A DNA stretch of 64,000 nt. Source: Symbioplanes lichenis. Lineage in GTDB: Bacteria > Actinomycetota > Actinomycetes > Mycobacteriales > Micromonosporaceae. The notes beneath the pieces were generated by a model, which did no database searches, had not been told where the DNA came from, and worked only from the letters and a program-made list of their open reading frames with translations. The DNA lies in the NCBI RefSeq assembly GCF_030709675.1, contig NZ_JAUZQD010000015.1:1-64000 (forward strand). Direction: 5' to 3'. Positions 32,179 through 39,230 of the stretch are shown here, one piece after another (position 1 is the first letter of the stretch; every line of letters starts with the position of its first letter). The translations under genes and the position numbers were made by a program.

Positions 32179-34686
32179 ATGAACGACGCGAAGGCCGACA
32201 GGCAACTCCGGTTGTATGTCGGCCTCGTCGCGTGTGCGGCCGTCGGCTGCCTGGTCTGGGCTGTGTCCCACGCGCCCGGCCTGCCCGCCGGCCGGCTCTT
32301 CCTCCCGGCCGCGTGCACCGTCATCATCGCCGTGGCGACGACCCCGCTGATCTGGTTGCGCATCCGCTCCGACAAGCGCGGGCACAACGTGACCTCCGGG
32401 GCCATCCTCGTCGCGGTGGCCATGCTCCCCGCCCCGTGGGTGCTCATCTGCACCGCGCTGGGCGTCCTCGCCGGCTTCTCCGGCATCCGTGACCCGTTGA
32501 AGTTCACCTTCAACGTGAGCCGGGAGATCGTCGCGACCAGCGCCGCCGTCGGCGCCGCCACGCTCGCCGGCATCCGGCCTCCGGCCACTCTCGTCGTCGA
32601 CATCCCCCCGCTGTCCGTGCTCGTGCCCGGGCTGCTGCTGGCCGCGGTCGCCTTCGCCGCGATCGACGACCCCGTCGGCAGCCGCGTGGTGTCGCTCGCC
32701 ACCCGCATGCCGTGGCGGCAGACGCTGCTGCGCAACTTCGACGTCACCGTGGTCCTGCGCGCGACCAACCTGGCCCTGGCGCTGTTGGTCATCCTCGTGG
32801 TGGGTTACGCGGAGCTGCTGATCGTCGCCATGGTGCCCACCGTCCTCGCGGTGCAGTTCGCGACGAAGAACAAGGTCCGCCAGCGCGTCGAGCACCAGGC
32901 CTGGCAACGGCTCGCGGGCACCGCCGTGCAGCTCAACGCGACCGAGCTGACCGTGGTGCTGCACGCGGCGGTGACGCGTACGCCCGAGCTCTTCTCGGCC
33001 GACGAGGCGGAGATCGAGCTGCACGACGTGACCCCGCCCCGGCTGGTCCGCGGAGCCTCCGACCGGCTCAGCTACGAGGGCCCGCGCTCGGAGGCACCGC
33101 CCCGGGACGGCGTGTCCATCGAGGAGGTGCTGGAGGCGCCCGACAGCACCCCGATCGGTGTGCTGCGGCTGCGCTTCCGCAAGGCGGTCGGGCTCGACGA
33201 GTCGGAACGCTACAAGCTGCAGACCCTGGCGGCGTCACTGTCCACGGCCATCGGCAACGCGCGGGCGTACGCCCAGCTGCGCGCCGTGAGCGCCGAGAAC
33301 GCCTACGCCGCCGCCCACGACCCGCTGACCGGCCTGGCGAACAGGCGCGAGCTGCTCGAGCACGCCGGCCGGTGCTTCGCCGACCGCGAGGCCGACGGCA
33401 TGCTGGCCATGCTCCTGATCGACCTCAACCACTTCAAGGAGGTCAACGACACGCTCGGGCACGCCGCCGGCGACGTCGTCCTCCGGGAGGTCGCCCACCG
33501 GCTCGAGGAGGTCGCCCAGCCCGGTGACCTGGTCGCCCGGCTCGGCGGCGACGAGTTCGCGGTGCTGCTCACCGGCCTGCCCACGCCGGCCGTCGCCAGC
33601 CACCGGGCCGCCACCATGCTGACCGCCCTGGAGCCGCCGATCGTCGTCGACGGCATGCAGCTCAACGTCGAGGCCGCCGGGGGCATCGCGCTCGCGCCCG
33701 GCAGCGGCGGCGTGCAGGAGCTCATGCGCCGCGCCGACGTGGCCATGTACCAGGCGAAGCGCGGCGGCCGCGGCACCGCCACCTACGCGCACGCGCACGA
33801 CACGGCCGACGTCGGGCGCCTGATGCTCGGCGGGGAGCTGCCGCGGGCGGTGGCGGAGCACGAGTTCGTGGTGGACTTCCAGCCGATGGTGGACCTGGGC
33901 ACCGGCGAGGTGCTCGCGGCCGAGGCGCTGGCCCGCTGGCACCACCCCGAGCACGGCAACCTGACGCCGATGCAGTTCCTCGAGACGGTCGAGCGGTCGG
34001 GTCAGCTGCCCGCGTTCGCCGACGCCGTGCTGGAGCAGGCGCTGACGGCCGCCGCGTCGTGGCGGGACGCCGGCTTCGACCTGCCCGTGGCCGTCAACGT
34101 GTCGCCGCGCAGCCTGCTCGACCCGACGTTCCCGGGCGCCGTGCTCGACCGGTTGCGGTCGTACGCCGTACCGGCGGATCGGTTGGTCCTGGAACTGGCC
34201 GAGACCCTCACGCTGAGCCAGCTCGACGTGGTGGCCCGGGCCCTGCGGGAGCTGCGGGAGGCCGGCGTGCGGCTGGCGCTCGACGACTTCGGCAGCGGGC
34301 ACTCGTCGCTGTCGCTGCTGTCGCGCATCCCGGTGCACCAGCTGAAGATCGACCGCGAGTTCGTCGCCGGCGTCGAGACCTCGTCCGAGGCCGCCGCGGT
34401 CATCCGGTCGACCGTCGACCTGGCCCGCAGCCTGCACCTGGCGGTCGTCGCCGAGGGGGTCGAGAGCGAGCCGCAGCGGCACGCGCTGTGGGAGCTCGGC
34501 TGCGTCGCCGGTCAGGGCCACCTCTTCGCCCGGCCCATGCGGGCCCCGCGCCTGCTCGCCACGTTGCAACGCGGGTCCGGCGGCCAGCCCGGCGTGCTGG
34601 CCACGCCGCTGCACACGGCCGGTTCCGTCGTCCGTCTCCCGCGTCGCCGCCCGCCTCGTCAGACTCCCGGCGCGTCGCCGGCCTGA
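32179..34686 (+). CDS. Membrane GGDEF-EAL cyclic di-GMP protein
   Basis: 835 residues. The N-terminus has about seven hydrophobic segments (residues ~12-225, a MASE-like sensor), then a GAF-like/coiled region (to ~375), a GGDEF domain with intact GGDEF at 456-460, and an EAL domain with E582-A-L, NVSPRSL, LELAETLT, LALDDFGSGHSS, LKIDREFV, VAEGVES and GQGHLFARP. Both the diguanylate cyclase and the phosphodiesterase active sites look complete; the inhibitory RxxD site is replaced by QPGD. It should tune cyclic di-GMP, which controls development in related actinomycetes. ATG 32179 fits the membrane topology. Confidence 0.92.
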   Translation: MNDAKADRQLRLYVGLVACAAVGCLVWAVSHAPGLPAGRLFLPAACTVIIAVATTPLIWLRIRSDKRGHNVTSGAILVAVAMLPAPWVLICTALGVLAGFSGIRDPLKFTFNVSREIVATSAAVGAATLAGIRPPATLVVDIPPLSVLVPGLLLAAVAFAAIDDPVGSRVVSLATRMPWRQTLLRNFDVTVVLRATNLALALLVILVVGYAELLIVAMVPTVLAVQFATKNKVRQRVEHQAWQRLAGTAVQLNATELTVVLHAAVTRTPELFSADEAEIELHDVTPPRLVRGASDRLSYEGPRSEAPPRDGVSIEEVLEAPDSTPIGVLRLRFRKAVGLDESERYKLQTLAASLSTAIGNARAYAQLRAVSAENAYAAAHDPLTGLANRRELLEHAGRCFADREADGMLAMLLIDLNHFKEVNDTLGHAAGDVVLREVAHRLEEVAQPGDLVARLGGDEFAVLLTGLPTPAVASHRAATMLTALEPPIVVDGMQLNVEAAGGIALAPGSGGVQELMRRADVAMYQAKRGGRGTATYAHAHDTADVGRLMLGGELPRAVAEHEFVVDFQPMVDLGTGEVLAAEALARWHHPEHGNLTPMQFLETVERSGQLPAFADAVLEQALTAAASWRDAGFDLPVAVNVSPRSLLDPTFPGAVLDRLRSYAVPADRLVLELAETLTLSQLDVVARALRELREAGVRLALDDFGSGHSSLSLLSRIPVHQLKIDREFVAGVETSSEAAAVIRSTVDLARSLHLAVVAEGVESEPQRHALWELGCVAGQGHLFARPMRAPRLLATLQRGSGGQPGVLATPLHTAGSVVRLPRRRPPRQTPGASPA

Positions 34687-34709
34687 GCCGGCCTGCCACA
34701 CTTGCCTGT

Positions 34710-35930
34710 GTGAGGCTCCCGGCGCGCATCGACCAGGCCGCCGGCGGGCTCGCCGCCGACGCCGCCCTCTACGCCGTGTCCGCGGCCTTCGCCCTCGTCA
34801 CCGCCCTGACGTCGACGCTGCTGCCGCACCGCGCCTGGGGAGCCGTGGCCTTCTGGGCGTACCTGGTCGCCTTCGTCGTCGTAGTCGTCCAGCTGGTGCT
34901 GCGGCGGCCCGCCTTCCGGCCGGCGTTGACCTGGCTGGTGTGGGGTGGCAGCGCGCTGCTCCCTCTGGTCGTGCAGGCGGTGCAACGCTCCGGCGGGCGC
35001 ACCGATCGGGCGCAGGAGGAGGTGCTGGTCGCCGAGCACATGGGCGAGCGGCTGGCGCACACCGGGACGCCGTACCTGAGCCGCGACGCGATCGCCGCGC
35101 TGCCGTCCGGGGAGCAGTTGCTCGGCTATGCGCCGTACCAGCCGGGCATGGGGATTTTCGGTCTGCCGCGGGCCTGGTTCGGGGCGTCGTGGGTGACCGA
35201 CGCGCGGGTGTGGTTCGCGCTGGTCACGGCGGGTGCGCTGATCGCGGCGCTGCGTCTGCTGGGACCGCACGTCCGCGCGTTGCAGTTCGCGACCGTGCTG
35301 CCGATCTGCGCGCTGACCCTGGCCACGGGCGGTGACGACCTGCCGGTGCTCGCGCTCTGCCTGCTCGCTCTCGCCTGCTGCGCCACCGGCAGGTACGCCG
35401 CCGCGGGGCTGGCCGTCGGGGCGGCCGCCGCGCTCAAGCTCTTCGCCTTTCCGGTGCTGGCCGTGCTGGTGGTGCTCGCGTGGCGTACCGGGAATGTGCG
35501 GCGGTTCCTGCCCGGCGCGCTCGGCCTGCCCGTCCTGACGCTGCTGCCGGTGTTCGCGGTGGACGCCGGCGCCTTCGTCGAGAACGTGTTCCGCTTCCCG
35601 CTCGGCCACGGGGTCGTCACCAGCCCGGCGCAGTCGCCGTTCCCCGGCTATCTGATCTCACAGGCCCCGGGCGGGCGCTATGTCGCGATCGGCCTGCTGG
35701 TCGCGGTGGCCCTGGCGATCGCGGTGCTGCTCCTGCGCCGTCCGCCGCGCACGGCTGCCGCCGCGGCCCTCTTCAGCGGGTACGGGCTGCTGGCCGCGAT
35801 CCTGCTCATGCCGACCACACGCTTCGGCTACCTGCTCTACCCGCTGGCGTTGCTCGTCTGGGCCCCGGCCCTCAGGCAATACACAGCTGTGGACGCACCA
35901 CGGAGTGACACAGCCTTGTACCGTTTGTGA
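34710..35930 (+). CDS. Polytopic membrane protein, GT87-like
   Basis: A 406-residue protein with about ten membrane segments. The layout resembles GT-C/GT87-type membrane glycosyltransferases: a large first outside loop (HMGERLAHTGTPYLSRDAIAALPSGEQLLGYAPYQPG), then GDDLPVLALCLLALACCATGRYAAAGLAVGAAAALKLFAFPVLAVLVVLAW with the AxKLFAFP segment. Activity is inferred. GTG 34710 gives a clean start and lies 7 nt after CACACT, so it may be leaderless. The next gene begins 2 nt after its stop. Confidence 0.72.
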   Translation: MRLPARIDQAAGGLAADAALYAVSAAFALVTALTSTLLPHRAWGAVAFWAYLVAFVVVVVQLVLRRPAFRPALTWLVWGGSALLPLVVQAVQRSGGRTDRAQEEVLVAEHMGERLAHTGTPYLSRDAIAALPSGEQLLGYAPYQPGMGIFGLPRAWFGASWVTDARVWFALVTAGALIAALRLLGPHVRALQFATVLPICALTLATGGDDLPVLALCLLALACCATGRYAAAGLAVGAAAALKLFAFPVLAVLVVLAWRTGNVRRFLPGALGLPVLTLLPVFAVDAGAFVENVFRFPLGHGVVTSPAQSPFPGYLISQAPGGRYVAIGLLVAVALAIAVLLLRRPPRTAAAAALFSGYGLLAAILLMPTTRFGYLLYPLALLVWAPALRQYTAVDAPRSDTALYRL

Positions 35931-35931
35931 G

Positions 35932-36348
35932 ATGCAGATGACCTGTCCCAAGTGTCACGGCGAGATGCGGGTCTACGAGCGCAGTGGTGTCACGATCGAC
36001 CAGTGCACCGAGTGCCGGGGCATCTTCCTCGACCGCGGCGAGCTGGAGAAACTGTTCGACGCCGAGGCCACCTTCAACCGCCAGGCGCAGGCTGCTGCCC
36101 CGCCGCGCCCGGCCCAGGCTCCCGGAGCCCCGGGGGCTTACGCGCCGCCGCCCCCGCCCCCGCACGGTGGCGGTTACGCGTCTCCGCCGCCGCCCGCCTA
36201 CGGCCAGCCGGCTTACGGTCAGCCCGGTTACGGGCAGCCCGCCTACCCGCCGGCGGCTCACGGCGGCTACCACGGGCACTACCGGCAGCGGGGTCACCAC
36301 GGGCACTACCGGCACCGGAAGAGCTTCCTCAACCAGCTGTTCGACTGA
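35932..36348 (+). CDS. TFIIB-type zinc-ribbon protein
   Basis: A 138-residue protein with an N-terminal zinc ribbon (MTCPKCHGEM ... DQCTECRGIFLDRGELEKL: CPxC and CxxC), like the COG3809/zf-TFIIB family. After it come a Pro/Gly/Tyr-rich repeat (AYGQPAYGQPGYGQPAYPP) and a His/Tyr/Arg-rich tail (HGHYRQRGHHGHYRHRKSFL). A role in nucleic-acid or metal binding is possible but unknown. ATG 35932 lies 7 nt after TACCGT (35919-35924); probably leaderless. Confidence 0.85.
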   Translation: MQMTCPKCHGEMRVYERSGVTIDQCTECRGIFLDRGELEKLFDAEATFNRQAQAAAPPRPAQAPGAPGAYAPPPPPPHGGGYASPPPPAYGQPAYGQPGYGQPAYPPAAHGGYHGHYRQRGHHGHYRHRKSFLNQLFD

Positions 36349-36355
36349 GGCACTC

Positions 36356-36384
36356 GGACCCGCCCGGTGCCGCCGGGCGGGTCC
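36356..36384 (+). terminator. Intrinsic hairpin
   Basis: A perfect 12-bp stem (GGACCCGCCCGG with its complement at 36373-36384) and a TGCCG loop right after the zinc-ribbon gene. No T-run follows, but hairpin-only terminators are common in actinobacteria. Confidence 0.7.
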
Positions 36385-36400
36385 GTGCTTCGATGCGGCG

Positions 36401-37060
36401 GTGAGCCTTCCTCCCGGGCCGGATGTGGCCGCTGCGCTCGAGTCCGCTTACACCGGGGTGACCGCGGTCGTCACCGGTCTGAGCGACCGTGATCTGCTGC
36501 TGCCGTCGGGCTGTCGGGGGTGGACCGTCGCCGACCTGCTGCTCCACGTGCAGGGTGACGCGCAGCGGGCTCTTGTCGCCCTGCACACGCCCGCCGCCGG
36601 CCCGCCGGACGTGGACTTCGTCTCCTACTGGCGCGGCTTTCCCGGCGGCTCGGAGGAGCTCGGGCCCAACGTCCACTGGATCCGGCGCACCGCCGCCGCC
36701 TTCCAGCGCCCCGGCGGCATTGTCGAGCTGTGGTCCGACACCGCGCCGGCCGCCGCGCATGCCGCCCGTACGGCGGAATTCGCCGCTTTTGTCGCCACGC
36801 AGGGGCATGTGCTGGCCGTGCCCGACTTCCTCGCGACGCTTGTCACCGAGGCCGTCATCCACCATCTCGATCTCGTGGCCGAGCTGCCCGGCGCGCCCGC
36901 ACCGGCCGACGACGCCGTGGGCATCGCGGTCGCGACCCTGGCCGGCCTGGCCGGGCCGGCGGGGCTGCCCGCGCACTGGACGCCGCTGGAGGCCCTCCGC
37001 AAGGCGACGGGCCGTTCGCAGCCGGACGTCGCCGACTCCCGATTCCCCCTGATCGGCTGA
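36401..37060 (+). CDS. Maleylpyruvate isomerase family (DinB-like) protein
   Basis: A 219-residue protein of the mycothiol-dependent maleylpyruvate isomerase/DinB-like four-helix family. The diagnostic segment is SGCRGWTVADLLLHVQGDA with the metal-binding His; VTEAVIHHLDLVAEL supplies the second His pair. Members transfer or isomerise with mycothiol as cofactor; the substrate is unknown. GTG 36401 is the first start after the hairpin. Its stop is followed at once by a repeat array. Confidence 0.8.
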   Translation: MSLPPGPDVAAALESAYTGVTAVVTGLSDRDLLLPSGCRGWTVADLLLHVQGDAQRALVALHTPAAGPPDVDFVSYWRGFPGGSEELGPNVHWIRRTAAAFQRPGGIVELWSDTAPAAAHAARTAEFAAFVATQGHVLAVPDFLATLVTEAVIHHLDLVAELPGAPAPADDAVGIAVATLAGLAGPAGLPAHWTPLEALRKATGRSQPDVADSRFPLIG

Positions 37061-37062
37061 TC

Positions 37063-37165
37063 TTTCACCCCGTCCCGTCGTCTTTCACCACGTCCCGTCG
37101 TCGTCTTTCACCACGTCCCGTCGTCGTCTTTCACCACGTCCCGTCGGCTTTTCACCACGTCCCGT
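37063..37165. repeat. 20-23-bp tandem repeat copying a gene's 3' end
   Basis: Five copies of TTTCACCACGTCCCGTCG(TCG), starting at 37063, 37083, 37106, 37129 and 37150. The last copy contains the stop codon and C-terminal codons (DDGTW) of the minus-strand deaminase/SUKH gene; the others extend downstream of that stop. Because of the unit lengths, alternative frames of the same C-terminus are created. Confidence 0.9.
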
Positions 37166-38381
37166 CGTCGCGGACGCGCTCGGCGGGGCCGTCGCCGGTC
37201 AGCAGGCTGATCAGCGCCTCGTCCAGGGTCGCGCCGAGAAACCACTCGCCGCCCTGGTCCAGCGCGAACACCCGGCCCCGCTCGTCGATGGCGATGATCG
37301 CGTCGCCCTTGGCCTCCACGCCGAGCGGGAAGAGCGCCACGCCCAGCACCTCGCCGAACTCGCCCAGCACGTCGGCGGTGTGCGCCGCCGCGGCGGGCTC
37401 GAGGCTGAGCCAGCGGACCTGCCGGCGGACGCCCGGGCCGCGCACGCCGCAGAAGATCCCGGGGAAGTCGCTGAGCGCCGCCCGCGCCGCCGGGAAGGCC
37501 CGGAGCCGATGGCGGGCGCCGGGCACGGCGAGGGCATCGTCGATCATGCCGTCGGCCAGCGCCTCGGCGACGGTCGAGGGCACCGGCCGCCAGCCGCCGT
37601 CGGCCAGCACCCCGGCGACCTCCTCGGGGAAGCGTCCGGGCTGGGCGACGTTGCCCGACCAGGGGCGGAACGGCTCGGTCCAGGCCAGGCACGACCACGG
37701 CAGCAGCGCGAAGTCGACCAGCACGGTGATGCAGGACTCGCACGGCCGTGCTTCGGCTCCGGCGAGCGGATCGCCCGGTTCGCGGATGAGAAAGGCGCCG
37801 AATTCCGCCGTGCGCAACCAGGTGCGCGCCGCCTCGTAGGTGTCACCCTTCCGCAGCCGCCCGGCCTCGTGCAGCACGTCGGACAGGACGATGAGCTCGG
37901 CGTGCCGCTCGGCGCCCCGGACCGTCGCGGGCGCGCCCAGCTCGGCGAGCCGCTGCGCGACCAGCGGATGATGGTCGATCGCCTGGTCGCCCTTGGCCCC
38001 GCGCGCGGTGAAGAGCCGTCCGTCCACGGTGAGGTGCGCGGCCGTCGTCGGTGCGGCCAGGCGACGCGCGTTGCGCCGCAACTCGACCTGAGGATCGACG
38101 GTACGCCGCTGCGCCGCGACGATCGGGCGGCGCTCGCGGTACATCGCGGCGACCACGGCCGGCGGCACCCCGGGAAAGGTGGACAACACGCCGGTCTCGC
38201 GGTCGATCACGGTCCGGGCATGGTCACCGGGCAGGGGGCGGACCGATCGGGGCTGGCTCGTCCACACCACGTACCCGAGATCGAATTCGGACACCATGGG
38301 CGTGCACTCGTACCCCCGGCGCTCGGTCTCGCGGCGCGCCCAGCCGGCGGCGATCTCCTCGGCCTCCGCTCGCGTGATCAT
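37152..38381 (-). CDS. YrhB-like / YwqJ-type deaminase / SUKH-3 fusion
   Basis: A 409-residue protein with three parts. Residues 1-90 look like a YrhB/Imm35-type domain (AEEIAAGWARRETERRGYEC, YVVWTSQPRS, TVIDRETGVLSTFPGVPPAVVAAMY). Residues about 100-235 carry the deaminase marks HAE (160-162) and PCESC (213-217), as in YwqJ-like nucleic-acid deaminases. Residues about 250-395 resemble the SUKH-3 immunity domain (FPEEVAGVLADGGWRPVP, FLGATLDEALISLL). Such domains belong to polymorphic toxin systems. AAGGAG precedes the ATG. It is divergent from the WXG100/toxin genes. Confidence 0.75.
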   Translation of the reverse strand: MITRAEAEEIAAGWARRETERRGYECTPMVSEFDLGYVVWTSQPRSVRPLPGDHARTVIDRETGVLSTFPGVPPAVVAAMYRERRPIVAAQRRTVDPQVELRRNARRLAAPTTAAHLTVDGRLFTARGAKGDQAIDHHPLVAQRLAELGAPATVRGAERHAELIVLSDVLHEAGRLRKGDTYEAARTWLRTAEFGAFLIREPGDPLAGAEARPCESCITVLVDFALLPWSCLAWTEPFRPWSGNVAQPGRFPEEVAGVLADGGWRPVPSTVAEALADGMIDDALAVPGARHRLRAFPAARAALSDFPGIFCGVRGPGVRRQVRWLSLEPAAAAHTADVLGEFGEVLGVALFPLGVEAKGDAIIAIDERGRVFALDQGGEWFLGATLDEALISLLTGDGPAERVRDDGTW

Positions 38382-38517
38382 CCCGCTCCTTTGTGGCTCC
38401 TCGGTTGAACAATCTGCGCCCGGCCTACGTGTACGCAGTGAAGTTACATAAACACATACAGTGGCAGCGCCCGCTACTGTCAAGTGTGTCGATGGATGGT
38501 CCGGCGAGGAGGCGACC

Positions 38518-38904
38518 ATGGCGGAGGCAGCCGACCGGGACGTCAACCGCGCCCTGCGCGCGCGCTTCGACGAGGTCTACGGCGACTACCAGCGGCTCCG
38601 GTCCGGGATGGACGATCTTCAGCAGCGCCTGGCCCGCCTGCGCGCGACTGCCCGATCGGCGGACGGGCTGGTCGCGGCCACCGTCGGCGCCCGGGGGCAG
38701 CTCGTGGCCCTGGACCTCGATCGGAGCGTCTATCGGGAGCTGCGGCCGGACGAGCTCGCCGACCTGATCGTCACCGTCACGGCGGCCGCCGCCACGAAGG
38801 TCGCCGACGAGGTGAAACGGCTGATGGCCGACCACTTCCCGGCGGGCTCGTTCCTGCGGTCCGACGACTTCGGCACCCTGCTCGACCGGCGGGACGCGTC
38901 ATGA
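38518..38904 (+). CDS. YbaB/EbfC-like protein of a type VII-type locus
   Basis: A 128-residue protein: coiled-coil helix (ALRARFDEVYGDYQRLRSGMDDLQQRLARLRATA), a small beta sheet (GLVAATVGARGQLVALDLDRS), then helix (LADLIVTVTAAAATKVADEVKRLM). This is the YbaB/EbfC fold, often annotated as nucleoid-associated, but in actinobacteria frequently encoded just before WXG100 genes. GGAGG lies before the ATG, and TACTGT at 38475-38480 may be the -10. It overlaps the next gene by ATGA. Confidence 0.78.
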   Translation: MAEAADRDVNRALRARFDEVYGDYQRLRSGMDDLQQRLARLRATARSADGLVAATVGARGQLVALDLDRSVYRELRPDELADLIVTVTAAAATKVADEVKRLMADHFPAGSFLRSDDFGTLLDRRDAS

Positions 38905-39230
38905 CCGAGCTTCAGGTCGACCCGTCGCGGGCGGCGCGGGCCGGCGCTGACCTCGCCGCCTCGGGGGGCCATCTGGAGGCGCTCCGGGCCGGTGCCGGGG
39001 CAGAGGTCGCGGCGTTGAGCAACGGCCGCCCCTGGGGCAAGGACGACATCGGGCAGGCGTTCGAGCGCAACTACCGGCCGGCCGAGGAACAGGTGCTGCA
39101 CGCCTGGGACCTGCTGGGACGGCACGTGGCGGGACTCGGCGACGAGGTGGTCCAGGCCGTCCACGAGGCCTTGGCGGCGGACGATCGGGCTGCGACGGGC
39201 GTGCGGCATCCGTACGGGCGCCACCGATGA
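38901..39230 (+). CDS. WXG100/EspC-like secretion-associated protein
   Basis: 109 residues with the shape of an ESX/type VII partner protein: two long helices joined around WG (Trp45-Gly46 in NGRPWGKDDIGQAFERNYRPAEEQVLHAWDLL). It opens MTELQVDPSRAARAGADLAASGGHLEALR, like EspC-type (DUF2580) proteins. It should pair with or precede the exported toxin. The start overlaps the YbaB-like stop, and the stop overlaps the toxin start, both as ATGA. Confidence 0.82.
   Translation: MTELQVDPSRAARAGADLAASGGHLEALRAGAGAEVAALSNGRPWGKDDIGQAFERNYRPAEEQVLHAWDLLGRHVAGLGDEVVQAVHEALAADDRAATGVRHPYGRHR

Noticed and set aside
37063..37165. CRISPR-like spaced repeats
   Set aside because: Units are head to tail with no unique spacers and derive from the neighbouring gene; the same holds for 882-1019, 10961-11175 and 12166-12300.
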